Positions 1-11,984 of a stretch of DNA of 64,000 bases are shown here, in pieces. The stretch spans positions 622,788 to 686,787 of the forward strand of contig CAJJDN010000006.1 of assembly GCA_905182985.1 (NCBI GenBank), given 5' to 3'. The position numbers and the translations under genes are program-made. Position 1 is the stretch's first letter, and each line of letters begins with the position of its first letter. The DNA comes from Paramecium sonneborni. Its lineage: Eukaryota; Ciliophora; Oligohymenophorea; Peniculida; Parameciidae. The notes beneath the pieces were generated by a model. That model did not search any database, was not told the DNA's origin, and was given only the letters and a program-made list of their open reading frames with translations.

Positions 1-2
1 TA

Positions 3-263
3 GATGATTAGATAATAATTTCTACAATGATGAAGACTGGACCATGCTCAGAAAGGTTAGATTCTACATAAGTTGAATTCTTATTACATAAATTAAAAAC
101 ACTAGATTGGATTGAAAATGCACTTTAACATCATCTAGTAAAAATGCCAGCAAGTTTATTAAAATCAATATCAAAATAATTAAATAATGTTTAATAAACT
201 GAATAAGTTAAAAGAATTTAAGAGATGATCAAAAATAAGAAATTTTAATAATAATAAGAATGA
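3..263 (+). CDS. C-terminal part of an unknown Q-rich protein (5' end outside window)
   Basis: Open in code 6 from the window edge to TGA at 261-263, giving about 86 residues with in-frame TAA and TAG codons read as Gln. The visible tail is helical and basic (KSISKQLNNVQQTEQ, then RIQEMIKNKK and a run of Gln), so a coiled-coil or regulatory C-terminus is likely. No domain is recognised. The gene converges on the DHHC gene, whose stop lies at 423, leaving about 160 bp between them. Function unknown. Confidence 0.6.
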
Positions 264-422
264 TATCATCATTTTATTTATATTGTTGTCATTTAGATTC
301 TAGTAGCCAAAATCTTCTAAATTTATATTAATTTTGTAGAATATTTTAAGTATTAATAGAAATAAAAGAATTTAAAACAAAAAATTAGAAAGAATAAAAT
401 TGAATTAATATAATAATAATAA

Positions 423-1685
423 TCAGGTTTGTATTTCTGTAATGATTTGAATATTGTTTAAAATGTTATTATTTCTATTTTTATTATCTGTTTACATTTA
501 ATCTTCTTCTTTACATTTTGACGAATCATTTGCTTCGTTAACATGATTTGAGGTATGAATTGGACTCTAATAAAAATTTAGATTTAATAATACATAATCT
601 TTAGTTTCATAAATAGATTATTTTAATTCCAAAAACTTTAGGGAAGATATGAAAGTAAGTACATGAACTATATTTTTTAAAATATTTTATCTAAAATTTA
701 TTTATTGTAATACCTTCTAAATGGATTCTTACTATCAATTTACCAATGTTTTTTGAGATATTCATTAGTTGTCAAATTATTTAATACTAAATATGAATGA
801 AAGAGCCAGAGGCCTACAACAAAACAAGAGAACTAATTAGAATTAATAATTACTCCGAAGGAATATATTACTAATATTATGCTAACAGGATTTTAAGCTA
901 AAGTCTCAGATATTGCATCAGAAGTATCCATAAATTCTGATCTTTTTTTGGATTCATCCACTATGTAGGATAGACAAGTTCCAAAAACAAAAATCAACTT
1001 AAAAGATACTGACATAATAAAAAAGTAAAAATAGACATAATTTCTACGACCTATACATTATCCAATCCAAGGACAATGATGATCAAATCTTACAACACAA
1101 TTATCACATGAAGGACAATGAGAAGCCCTTGCTGGTCTATATATTGCACCTAAAAATATTTATTATTTCATCAATCATAAATACAAGTTGCACAATATTT
1201 CAATTTAAATTAATGAGCCTTTATTATAAACATTTTAGAGTCTACTATAAATCTGTAATCGGTTTTTGCATATTTTTAAGGCACTTTTAGAAGTTCTTCA
1301 TCCATTTCGTATTCTGATCTCTTTTATATAAATATATTATACAATTTTTGGAATTATGCCTGGATCCATACAAACTGTTATCGATAAAAATACGTAAATA
1401 GTTATTTAAATTATTACAAAAACTACAGTGTACCCATTTTAATCATTTTTTGCAAATTCCTATTTTATTAATCATTTTTTACAGGAGACATAAATATATA
1501 AAAGAGAATAGATGGAATTGTAATAAAACTAAAACTTGCTAATAATTTATGGTTCTCAGAACTAATAATTTTATTATTTATTAGAGATACCCAGTAAATA
1601 TTTTTCCATTCCAAAATATTTTATTTGCTGTTTACCAAATCTAATATAATTCTTTTTTAACTCTTGGGTCTTGATATTTTTTCAT
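423..1685 (-). CDS. DHHC-type protein S-acyltransferase (palmitoyltransferase)
   Basis: Transfers palmitate from acyl-CoA to cysteines of membrane-associated proteins; a multi-pass protein of endomembranes or plasma membrane. Reconstructed from ATG (1683-1685) to TGA (423-425), with five short introns near 691-713, 1150-1184, 1330-1351, 1459-1481 and 1566-1594. In order: N-terminal WNGKIFTG, a first membrane segment, a second one ending in the family motif DPGIIPK, the cysteine-rich domain with KYCATC and [14 protein letters not shown], and the catalytic DHHC in [13 protein letters not shown]. Two further membrane segments, the TTxE motif ([11 protein letters not shown]) and a polar Ser/Asn/Gln-rich tail follow. 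All catalytic and zinc residues are present, so it should be active. The 1150-1184 intron is 35 nt, long for this genome. Intron edges were chosen to keep the family motifs in phase. Confidence 0.92.
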
Positions 1686-2382
1686 GAAATATTTATTTAT
1701 ATTATAAAAAATAATAATTAAAGTTTTCAAATAAAATGAACATAAATTTTTTTTGGCCTGCTCTTTATAAACAATTATACATTGAAACATTTAGAAATTT
1801 TTGTTCTCCTTAAAATGATATGTTATAGTTGTAAAATTATAAAAGTTATAAATTTCTAGAAGAATTAATATTAACATATATATATTATGTAATCTTAAAT
1901 TTCTTAAAAATTGTTAGTTGCAATGAAAGTTAATTATATTTTAAACCAATTGTTTTAATCGATAGGATTTTTAATGATTCAAAAACAAGATTTTATTAGT
2001 TTAATATTTTTTTTGATGTAATTTATATTGATTAAAACATGGTCGATTAAACTCTTTAAATAATGGATATAAACTAGTATATACATTAAATTTGGCCCGA
2101 AATCTTTTTTTTAATTCTTTTAAATAATATGAATTATCGAAAGTTATTTTATAAAAGGAATGCTTTTAGAGCAAGTTTAAAAACACCTGAAAAAATATTA
2201 AAATTTTTCCAATAAATTTTACATTTTATTTTTAATATGTATAATATTATTAACTAAAGATGCTAGTTATTTATCAAATAAAATGAAGATGGTAGGACAA
2301 TTTCTTACTTTTCTGAAAAACAAGCTGTACCTATTTCTATTTTAATAATTTAATAATCATTATTCGATATTTTTTAAAGTAT
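1686..2382. other. Non-coding A+T-rich interval
   Basis: No frame stays open for a meaningful length in code 6 on either strand. It holds the 5' flank of the DHHC gene and the upstream flank of the next plus-strand gene. Short A/T runs are the only pattern seen. Confidence 0.5.
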
Positions 2383-3008
2383 ATGAGTGATATTAGTCTA
2401 GGAATACAGTAACATTTAATTACTAAAAAAGTCCTCGCTAATAAAGTGCTAGAAAATAATTCACTTAATAATAAGTCAAATATTTTTACAATTCGAATAT
2501 ATTCGAAGATAGAAGATAGAATTATGATCCATCACTATTTGATAGAAGCCAATTAATGAAGGAAGCAAAAACTCATAAATAAACATATAGTCCTCCAATT
2601 TTTTCAAAAGTCTAGAGAATTAACAGTTCCCCATAACCTTAAAAAGAGTTAGATATTATAACAGGATTGCCTATAAATGAAAGAAAATCCTTTTTAAGCA
2701 AAAAGCTTATTTCTAATCCCCTAATAGAAAAAACAGAACCTAATTAATAAAATAAAATACAAGCCCAGAGAGAATTTGAAAACTCACCAGAAAACAAGAA
2801 ATTTGCTAGTTTATATTTTGATAACAAAGTATTCAAATTCTTAAAATAGAAACAATATGAATAATGGTTAAAATAGAATAAAGAATATGAAGATATGAAT
2901 TATTTTTAAAAGAAACAGAAAAATTAAACCAAAAGTGGAGTTAAGATTGAAGAAAATAGTTATTTCAAGATTCATGGAAAACCTTCCAATCAAATCTAGA
3001 ATAAATGA
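2383..3008 (+). CDS. Hypothetical basic Q/K-rich protein; start and first intron uncertain
   Basis: A long TGA-free frame ends at 3006-3008 and codes for a polar, basic protein (for example KKLISNPLIEKTEP and FKFLKQKQYEQWLKQNKEYED). It has no ATG in its own frame upstream. A neighbouring frame starts at ATG 2383 (MSDISLGIQQHLITKK). Joining them needs an intron of about 38 nt near 2475-2512 with a GTC rather than GTA donor. The alternative is a later start at the internal Met near 2556. No domain recognised. Coding is supported by the amino-acid composition and frequent TAA/TAG Gln codons. Confidence 0.5.
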
Positions 3009-3144
3009 AACTTTATAATTTTCAATATTTATTTTTTTTATTTTTCTTTTTCACAATTTTTAGATAAAAAAGAAGATCCATTTATCTTTGAAATAAAATT
3101 TAACAAACATTTTTTATTAATATACTTTTGCAGATAAAATATAT

Positions 3145-4620
3145 TCAATTTCTTTAAGAGTTCATATTTGGTGAATTTACTAGATTATATTTATCTGCAG
3201 ATGATTATTCTACTTGGTTTAATTTTTTATTAGGCTGACTTAATAAAAAAAAGTCCTTTATATGAAAGGCAGTATTTTCTTCATCTAAATTTTCTTCACA
3301 TTTAAACAATTCTTATTCTAAATCAAAATTATGATTTTAATTTTGATTCTAATTTGGAGATTATAATAGAATTCCCATTTAATGACTTTCTAAGACCTTT
3401 TTACGGCCAAATTGATTTTAGAGAAACAATTATATTCTTGAAATTTCATATATGATATTTATGTAAACTAGCTTTTTTTAGGCTTGTTCAACTAAAAGAG
3501 AACAAAACTTTTTATTTTTATTTTCTTTTGAGTTTTTCAATTAAATGTAATCAATAAAATAGAAGCTTAACACTTAATCTATAAAACTATTTTCTAATAA
3601 TTTTTCATTATAGAATAAAATTATATATTTTAAAAGCATAAGTACATTAACTATTGATCCTACTTAAGCCAAAACCTCTCCAAGTTTAGGATATGAGATT
3701 TGGATATTTTAAGAAACTGGATCAAGACGAAATATCATATTGAAATAAGAATCAAATCCTAAAATTTAATGCCATAGATTTAGAGATGAAGATGTAGTCA
3801 AGATTTAAATATCTTAAACAAATGTTTATTTTACTGTTGACCCTAATATAATTCCATTGTCAATAAAAGCTTCTGCTTACTTAAGTAAAATTTAACCTTA
3901 CGTTGCGATTGCTTTGTCTATTGAAAAATAAAAGGCCTTTTTTACAAATTCAAATTATTCAGTTTTTGAATTAAATTATTTTAAACTTATCTAGAATACC
4001 ATATAATTAACAGCAGAAGTAAAAAAGTCTTCTATTTCTTTTTCATTTGCACAAGTTTGATTTCCAGTTAATAATGTTTGATTACATTTTATAAATACAA
4101 GCATTAATTCTCTTTTATTTTTTTAAGGTATATTTTTATTGTTCTAAGATAGATTTAATTCTTTCAAGCCAAATTATTTAGTACCATAAGGAGAAGTTGT
4201 ATCAACATGATCTAAAAAAGAAAATGTCTCTTAAGGTTTACCATTCAAAAAGTAAATACCTAATGGGGTTAGGATATTATTTTATTAATTAAAGGGATCA
4301 ATTTAATGGCTTGAGTACTTCCAATAATAAAATTCGAATAGAGATTCATCTTCTATGTATATCAATTCTGAACTATCATCAACCTGCATCGTGTTACTTG
4401 ATTTAGGTAGTATACTATATTAAATCCATTCATTGATAATATAAGCGAAATACCCTAAACTTGTAATCAAAATTAAAAGAGATGTTATTCCTCCTATAAC
4501 AGATTTTTGGCTTTTGACATGTAGGCTAATTTGTTGTTTAAACTCTACTCCGAATATATCTATTAGAGATAAGTAATTCATATAAATTATAAATTTAAAT
4601 ATTATATTAATCACTTTCAA
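3145..4620 (-). CDS. Ciliate-type multi-domain transmembrane protein, about 491 aa
   Basis: One uninterrupted frame from ATG 4618-4620 to TGA 3145-3147 (492 codons). A membrane segment lies near residues 35-60 (SLLILITSLGYFAYIINEWI), followed by an extracytoplasmic-looking region of about 250 residues, then a second membrane stretch (GEVLAQVGSIVNVLMLLKY, near 3610-3670). The cytoplasmic tail is polar with an Asn/Gln run. The order short N-terminus, helix, YFxYxxxxW, long loop, YPKLGEVLAQVGS, helix is, as I recall it, a layout shared by a large anonymous ciliate membrane family. Function unknown. It is intronless while most neighbours are intron-rich. Confidence 0.8.
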
Positions 4621-4982
4621 AATGGTGATGAAATCAATACTTATTTCGTTATTTTACAATCTTATTAAGATATTCAATTTGCAAACTATAGTCATATTTA
4701 ATTTATGTAAGAATTCTTTTTTTTTAGATTGGGATTATTTTGAATTGAAAAAATTTATTAGAGTAATATAAAATATATTTAATAAATTAAATTTTCATTA
4801 TCAAGAAACTATAAAAATGTTTAAATCATTGTGATATATTATATATTGTATATATATTTTAATTCTTTAAATGTACATAATCTTTTAATAATCCAATCAA
4901 AATATTAATTATGTACTAAAAATTTAGAAGTTCTAGAAAAAATATCAAAGTTATTTATATGAATATATATAATTTTTTTAAA

Positions 4983-6620
4983 TCATTCGCTTTTAAGTTC
5001 GTTTAGTAATTTCTAATTAATTTTGCTTTATTTCCTAAATATGATTATAAATGATAATTTTTTACTTTCCTTAAAACAATTCAATCTTCAGAATAAATTC
5101 ACTAATTTTTATTTCAGCATTATTTTTAAGGACCATTAGATCTGATTCTACCTTTTTATCTGCTTATTCTAATGTTGATAATGAAACCCAAGTGCCATTA
5201 GCAGAATCTCTATCTTTAGATCCATCAAATACTATCCATGATTTTAGGCTAAAATAATAGCAAACTATACCTTTTTGAGTATTTAAATCTACTCTATTTT
5301 CTCGATATAGTATTTGAGTTAATTTTGACATGATTTTCTTATCCTCTTCCAATTTAAAATTCAATGGAATCTTAATTTTCAGTTTGAATAAAAATGTTAA
5401 AATTTTTTCCTGCATCAATACCTGATCCATTAAATTTAATAGAAATAATAGAAGCTTTATAGTCTTTTAATTTTTAATAGATTTCTTTAAAATCTTCAGT
5501 TTTAATTTTAATTTCTTCATTGTCTTCTACTTAAGTTAACATTTTCTAAAATCTCTAGTAAATGGATTATTCACTAAAATGAATTTCATGTTTGAATTGT
5601 TTTAAACGAGTGATTTTTCTTAAAAGTCTAAAAAAAAAATCATCAATTTCAATTCCATTTTCTTTAAATGTTTCACAAAATAAAACATTAAAATGTGTAT
5701 CACTTCCAATACTATATTTTTAATCAAATTTCATGATACTAGGTTCATTTTTTAATATTTTAAAATGTGTTCCACATAAACTACCTAAATCTTAAACATA
5801 AGCATTTCTAGGACATCTAAAATTATATAAATAAAAGTATAATACTCTAAAAATTATGAAATAAGTACAGTAGCTCTTTTAGGTAAAGGAGTATTGGAAG
5901 AAGTTTTCATATTTTAGATAGCTAATTTATAAATGTATTTAATTTTTTATTCTTTTCTAAAATAATGTTTGCAGACTAATTTACAGTGAATTCTAGATAT
6001 AATTCTATCTTCTGGAAGCACTAAAAATATGTTAATGATTATTACTAATATCATTAGGTATAATATCTGTTCTATGTGATCTTCCAATAAGAATGTCTTC
6101 AGAATCTGCATTTTTATTAGAACCAATAAGACTAAAAATTCCTTGTAATAATTACCCTTATTAATTTATGAAGTATTCATTTGAATGATTAGTGTTTGGA
6201 TAATTGATATTTCTCAAGACAGTAACTTTAATATAAGGTTCATTTTTGTTTAATTCTTCATTATGAATAGGAATGGCTCGCTTTTACATATACTTATCAA
6301 GGTTAGAATTCTTTTATCTGAATAAATAGAAATTTAAACCTAGGTGATGATGGTTCTCTTCTACTTTGATTTTAAATGTAAAGTAAAAATTCTTCATCTT
6401 AATTTGAAGACCTTGAAGTAAAACTATTCATTCTAAAAAATTATCTCTATTGTTCACCAATAGGGTAGATATTAAGAAGTTAATTAAATTAAAATGTGGA
6501 TCCAATCTCTAAAAATTACTCTATGTCTAAAAGTGGATGAGGAAATGGGGATAGAAAGTTATTTTGATTATTGTTATTGTTATTGTTGTTGTTTTGATTA
6601 TTATTATTATCATTATTCAT
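4983..6620 (-). CDS. Protein with two FHA-like domains
   Basis: FHA domains bind phosphothreonine peptides. ATG at 6618-6620 opens on an Asn-rich leader. The first FHA core reads EDILIGRSHRTDI, then EDRIISRIHCKLV, then NAYVQDLGSLCGTHF after short introns. The second reads IEFQIGRG, then VKINSNTISRKQSRF, then WIVFDGSKDRDSANGTW. Conserved GR, SRxHC/SRKQS and NGTW positions are present, though the middle of the first domain is interrupted by two introns. About five introns of 22-31 nt were inferred, including a likely last one at the C-terminus that moves the stop from 4945 to 4983. No kinase or other catalytic domain is seen. It is divergent from the next gene with only 42 bp between starts. 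Confidence 0.82.
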
Positions 6621-6662
6621 TATAATAATTAATGAACTATGTATAATAAATAAATTAATTGA
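6621..6662. promoter_or_regulatory. 42-bp bidirectional promoter/5' UTR interval
   Basis: Only 42 bp separate the ATG of the FHA gene (minus) from the ATG of the MGxxC gene (plus). The stretch is A+T rich and must contain both transcription starts and leaders if both models are right. Confidence 0.45.
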
Positions 6663-7426
6663 ATGGGTAATTTATGTAAAAAAGAACAGAATCCAAATAA
6701 TTCTAATAGATCATCAATTTACTATGAGCCAAGAAAAGGAATCTGTATAAAAGAGAACTTAATTGAAAGATATTTATTTGATCGACATTAAACTCTCTTA
6801 GTACCAAGTTTAAGTAGATTGATAATAAAAGAGGAACTTGGTTAAGAGACAGGTACTCCTAAACCAGATGAAAGTTTTATAAAAGGTAGTCATTTTACAT
6901 CTTGTACATCTAATATAAGAGAAAGTTCTATAAGTAATAACTTAATCTAATTGATAAATGTAAATTCTCAAGGATATCTACACTCTCATAGAATTCGATA
7001 TCCAAATTCTCGTTTGAATGAAGTTATTTGTTGTTAAGATTGTGGAAATGATTATGACAATTGGTCAGTTGAAAATATTGATGAAAATTTAGTTAAAGTA
7101 CTCATTTAGCTTTTAAAATGATAGATATATCATCCTCTAACTAAATGTTACTTAAAGGCTCAATAAAAGAGTAGCAATGGTTAAATCTATGTAGGAGGAA
7201 GTGAACATGGGGATATTTGGTAGATTGATAAAATCAATGATAAAATAAGTAAACCTTACTATTCTTATTATTGTTAGAAATTAGACACTTAGATACAGGT
7301 TATTGTTTATAAACTAATGTTGATTAGTATAAACTTGAAGGCTAATTCAAAGTTTCTTTACTAAGTATTGATTCTGGTCAGCCTGATGATACTTGTACTC
7401 TTTGGAAAGCAATTGAAATTTAATGA
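6663..7426 (+). CDS. Unknown protein with N-terminal MGxxC lipidation signal
   Basis: ATG 6663 to TGA 7424-7426, about 235 aa, with introns near 7108-7134 (27 nt) and a 29-nt intron starting GTT near 7299-7327. The protein begins MGNLCKKEQ: Gly2 fits N-myristoylation and Cys5 fits palmitoylation, so peripheral membrane attachment is likely. A CCxxC cluster (VICCQDCGNDYDNW) and a glycine-rich YVGGSEHGDIWQ segment suggest a compact domain, but I do not recognise the family. A further coding-like stretch begins just downstream (7432-7825) and might be later exons of this gene. Confidence 0.7.
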
Positions 7427-7431
7427 TAATG

Positions 7432-7825
7432 ATTTATTTTATATCAAAAGTTGATTTCAACTTCTTCTCATTCTTCTATCTCTTTTTGATGGATCCTATC
7501 CGTTTCCTACACAATTTTAATCTTAATATGTATAAATGTTTGGGTATGGTTATTTATCTTCAGCTTTTCTATTCTCCTCTGTCAAGTGATCAGCGAATTT
7601 CTATTCAATATAAGAGTTCTAATTACTGTTAAATGTTTTCTAGCTTAATTTGCTGATGTTTCTTCTTTTTTCTATCCACTCAAATCTGTGCTTGGTAAAC
7701 ATGATTCACCTTACATTTATATAGATTATTACCTGGCTTCATTGATAAATTATGTCCCAATTAATGTTTACTATGTCTTAAATGTTAATGTCTTCCTTGA
7801 ATTACAAAAACAACTAATAATATGA
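7432..7825 (+). CDS. Probable coding exons of unknown protein (perhaps 3' part of the preceding gene)
   Basis: A plus-strand frame reads LFDGSYPFPTQF and MFGYGYLSSAFLFSSVK. With a 29-nt GTG..AAG intron near 7590-7618 it continues through YPLKSVLGKHDSPY and YIDYYLASLINYVPINVYY to TGA at 7823-7825. The residue pattern is clearly protein-like but no start in this frame was found, and no consensus intron joins it to the MGxxC gene ending at 7426. It could be a short separate gene starting at Met near 7541, or distal exons. Family not recognised. Confidence 0.45.
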
Positions 7826-7868
7826 GAATTATTTGTTTAATCATTAATATATATATTATTATTCTTAA

Positions 7869-9001
7869 TCAATTTAAAATGCAGCTCTCATAAGTTGGAA
7901 TCATATATTTTATATTTATATAAGCATCCTATTTTACTATATACCATATTTATACTTCTCCTCCTGTTTACTCAAATAATTCTAATGTTTCTTAAATCAA
8001 ATCTCCTATATTTACTCTTTTCCTTTAATTATACTCTATCTTATCTCCCAAATTTGAATTATTATTTTTATATAAGTTCATTATTGGTAAAAGTTATCTA
8101 TAATAAGGAACTAAGAAATCTCTATTGAATTCTTACCTAAGGCTTCACCTACCATTTCTCCACTTAATACTAGCTTTTACAATACTTTTAATTATACTTC
8201 CATAATACTTATATCCCTTGTATTCAAATTAGCTATCAATCATAAAAAAATGAGATTACTTTTAATTGGAATAATTAATTAAGGAATAACAGGTAATATC
8301 TTATTTCCTCCACTTTCAAGTAAACCATATGTTCCTAAAATAGCTAAAAATCTATAAGGATCCATTTTTTCCTTAATTTTAATATATTTATAGATACTCT
8401 TAATCCATCAAAAAATATTGGTAAATAATGATGATAATCTAATTATTCTGGTGATATTTTCCATATAATTCTATTGACACTTCCTTAATGATCAACCTAT
8501 TAACATAAATATTTTAACATACTTTAATAGGTAAATCTCCTCTATCATAATATCTCCTAAAATCTGAAACTGTAATTGTTCTTTAATCATATGCACCTGC
8601 TTTTGGTGGTGCAGCTTTATACTCTTCCTTCTTTTATAATTAAGAACTTGTTCTTCCTCCTGTTCCTTAATGAGTCCCTTAATATTTATCTAATTATCCT
8701 TATCATCTATTCTTACTTGTAATAAGAGCATTTTATGATGTTTCATGAACTGGCTCATACACTTTTTATTAGTTAGCTTTCTCTTTAGGGATATACTCTT
8801 TTGGAAAATCACCAAATGGTGAATGAGGATTCTTTGGAGCATAGGGTGTCTTCCATGCTTTGTAATTCTAAAATGTATTGATGTAATAAATACTTAATTT
8901 TCTTATTTTTTTAGTATATTTTTTAAATGATCTTCTACAATCTGTTATGATGCCAAATTCTCTTTTCTTCCAACTGCTTATCCTTAAATTTTAGGTAGCA
9001 T
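7869..9001 (-). CDS. PACRG: Parkin co-regulated gene protein (PACRG), ciliary inner-junction protein
   Basis: PACRG is a conserved axonemal protein of the inner junction that links the A and B tubules of doublet microtubules, consistent with a ciliated cell. ATG 8999-9001 to TGA 7869-7871, with about seven introns. Hallmarks: [104 protein letters not shown] and the C-terminal [15 protein letters not shown]. This is essentially the full family length, with the variable N-terminus replaced by a lysine/proline-rich leader ([20 protein letters not shown]). It looks intact. The gene name is by homology to the animal and Chlamydomonas protein. Confidence 0.95.
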
Positions 9002-9481
9002 TTAATTATTTAATTTTTATTTATGCAATAATTCTAAACCTCAGTTCTCGATTAAGACATGCTATTAGAAAATGATGATTCTCTCTATCTAAAAAACCAT
9101 TATTAAACCTAAAATCAAACTCTTTGATTTACATATTAATACTGAGATTCATTTCAATATAAAAAGTAAATAAACTTAGCCTATAATTATGGAGAATTAA
9201 AAGACTCTTAGCCTATTAATATACCAATCGATAATTTCTGAAATTCTTATATTAACTACATTTCGATGACTCTTCTAATTTGATTGACACTCACAATATT
9301 CACAATAAAAGTTTTCTATCTAAATGATTCTTTTAACAAAAACTCTTATAAGAATAAAATCTCAATAAAAAGATATAGATTTTCTATTCATCAGAATAAA
9401 ATTGAAATTTATTTTTTGGATAAACTATTAAAGGTAAAAACAAGAAGATGCCAATAATGAATTGAAAAGTAATAAATAAAA
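9002..9481. other. Interval without a supported gene
   Basis: Only a short plus-strand ORF near 9192 (MENQKTLSLL, about 26 codons) is seen. It is too short and has no supporting context. The rest is A+T-rich flank upstream of PACRG. Confidence 0.4.
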
Positions 9482-9835
9482 ATGGTTTTTGTTTAAACTA
9501 TTAAAGATATTATTTTATAATAAAAATTTTATGGTGATAATTTTGTTCCAAGTGAATGATATAATATTTATGTAAACTATACTCTTGTAGTTGAATTATT
9601 GTTTTCCATACATAATAATATATAAAATAATCTAGAATTGTTTTAATAGATAACATTCAATTAAGCATAATTATACTATTAGACAAAAATCTAGATAATT
9701 CATTTAATGAAGGATAATAAGACATGTTTATACAAAAAAGCAGGAGAATTTAAAAATTGCAATAATGTAGAATAAGTGAAATCTAAATAAGAATATTAAT
9801 TATATAACTTTAAGATTTCAGTCAAGATTATCTGA
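9482..9835 (+). CDS. Small unknown Q/K-rich protein
   Basis: ATG 9482 to TGA 9833-9835. The frame is open except for one TGA that falls inside a possible 39-nt intron (GTGAAT..TTGTAG, near 9551-9589). Splicing it joins NFVP to IELLFSIHNN and gives about 104 aa. Composition (KQEYQLYNFKISVK, many TAA/TAG Gln) is coding-like. The frame just downstream (9836-10110) is also open and runs into the gamma-CA gene, so the true 3' structure is unsure. No domain recognised. Confidence 0.4.
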
Positions 9836-10116
9836 GTAAATTAACTCGTATTAAAATTGAAAAAGCTAAAATTAGAATAGGCAGAAGCATAAGTTGTTTA
9901 ATTAGTTCTTCTATTAATCCTTTTTCTACAATGAGTATGATAGACATCTTCAAAAATAAAAAAAATAATTAAAATGATCTATTCTGCTAAACTAACTACA
10001 ATTAGCCTTTTATTTTCTGTGATAAGAGTTTTATAATGATTATTTTCGTTGTTTATATAAATTTGTTTATAAAGAAGAAATCTATTCTCTTTCTTATTAA
10101 AATTACATAAATAATT

Positions 10117-11213
10117 ATGTTCAAAGTCAAGATTCTCCAATTATTTGATTCCTTTGTATTAAATACTGTTGGTCCATACTATAGGAGAATTGGAAAAAGC
10201 TTTCTCTCCTAAGGAAATGATATGTTAGGAAGTGAAGCCAGCGATGATCGTTTAGTTTAGTGTTTGAGACAAGTATAAACTAATGGTCAAAGTCCCTAAA
10301 TCAGCGAAGCATTATTTACAGCCCCAAATTCAGTTTTAATAGGGAATGTTATTTTAAAGCAAAAGTACTTTAAAGATTCTATCATAAGCTCTTCTGTATG
10401 GTATGGTGCCACTTTGCGTGCTGATTAAAATGCAATAACAGTGGGCAAGAATGCTTTAATATAAGACAATGTATACGTCAAAGCAACATAACCAATGACA
10501 TTAGGAAATAACTCCTATGTAGGACCAAATTCAAACTTATAAGGCTGTTTAATTGGAGATGATGCATTTATTGGAATGGGATCAACCATTAAATAAGGTG
10601 CTTCTGTATAAGGAGTTGTTGCAGCTGGATCACTTGTAACAGAAGGCACTTAAATTAAATAAGGTGAAGTTTGGGCTGGATCTCCTGCAAAATATTTAAG
10701 AGACATCACTCCTTAAGAATTATAAATCCTTAAAGAATTCAAATAAGAATTATTAGAATTAGCTTAAGTTCATGGTGAAGAAACATCCAAGAATTTTAGA
10801 CAAGTATTTTCATTTTCTATTTTAGATTATTGATGATACAGATGAAAGATTAATCAAATAACAAAGAGGAAGTGAAGAAGAGGCACTTTAAAAAATTGCT
10901 GAATTGAACTTCCCTTTAGAATATGAAGATGAAGAATTTATTGAATAAAGAGTCTTTATGAAACAATAACCACCTATGTTTATGGACTCTGAAAATCTTT
11001 AAAGTCAATAAGATTAATATGAATAAGATCTAAATTCATTTTCTGAAAGTATTTTTATATCTAATCCTTTTAGATATGTAAAAATATAATGAAGATTATT
11101 AAATTTATGAAGAGGCAAAAAAATACTTTGAGCAAAATCCATAAGCTAAAGCCAATCAATTCTAACCAAAAACAGAAATTCCTGATGATTAACCATGGAG
11201 CAGAAAATATTGA
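10117..11213 (+). CDS. Gamma-carbonic-anhydrase-like protein (mitochondrial complex I type), zinc ligands lost
   Basis: Left-handed beta-helix protein of the gamma-CA family, which in plants and protists forms a matrix domain of respiratory complex I (known of the family). ATG 10117, introns 10804-10825 and 11049-11073, TGA 11211-11213; 349 aa. Hexapeptide-repeat hallmarks are clear: SVWYGATLRADQNAITVG, NALIQDNVYVKA, IGDDAFIGMGSTI, GVVAAGSLVTEG, GEVWAGSPAKYLRDIT. The three zinc histidines of active gamma-CAs are replaced: the usual VHV is YVK, and VGHSAxLHG is VGPNSNLQG; RGD is RAD. It should therefore be a non-catalytic gCAL-type subunit. The acidic C-terminal extension after the first intron (SEEEALQKIAELNFPLEYED) is beyond the normal family length. 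An N-terminal mitochondrial leader is plausible but short. Confidence 0.9.
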
Positions 11214-11984
11214 TTTATCAAACATCAAATAAAAAATTTCATTAAAACTATTTATCATCTTATTCTACAACTATATTATGTGATTATTTAATAACTTTAT
11301 GATTATATTTTTATAGCAATATCCAAGTAGCTTTTAAGTACATTATGTTGACTTAAAAATACAATCTTTGTTTCCTTTTATTATTATAATATATTTATTA
11401 AATTAATGATGAATATAAAAGGCCGAGTTTTAATTCTATTTTATAGTAGAAGCAATTCTCAATTATTTAGAATATGACATGACATAAATATTAAGAGGGT
11501 ATAACAATTATCACTGAGTAATTTAAGAATATGTTACTTATAATTTATTCATTGATTAATATTTCTTCATTCCTTATCAGTTTGTATTCTCACTTTCATT
11601 ATAAATTTTTCATTTATTAATGTTTATATATCTAATTAAATACTATAATAGAACTCTATTTATTAATTTAAAATTCAATATATAAAAAATATTTAGAAAT
11701 ATACATTAATCAAAAGCATCTTTCATTTGGAAAATAATATTATAGTAAATTAATTTAGAGTAAGGAATTATCTGATTTTCAAATTACAATGTTCTATTAC
11801 TTAAAATTAAATATTTACAAAATAAATATCATTTTAATTTACACCACAGTATTTAGAACGATAAATATTAAGAAAAAAAATATAGAAATAACTAATAAAT
11901 CTACTTATCTTAAATAAGATAGGATTACTTTTTGTTACTTATTATTAATTTTTTGAAAAGAAAACAGAAAAATAATATTTTTTA
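11214..11984. other. A+T-rich interval without a supported gene
   Basis: About 770 bp. Frames are interrupted by TGA on both strands and no spliced model was found. It may include terminator sequence of the gamma-CA gene. Confidence 0.4.

Noticed and set aside
1108..1290. 60-codon plus-strand ORF
   Set aside because: Shadow of the DHHC cysteine-rich domain on the minus strand.
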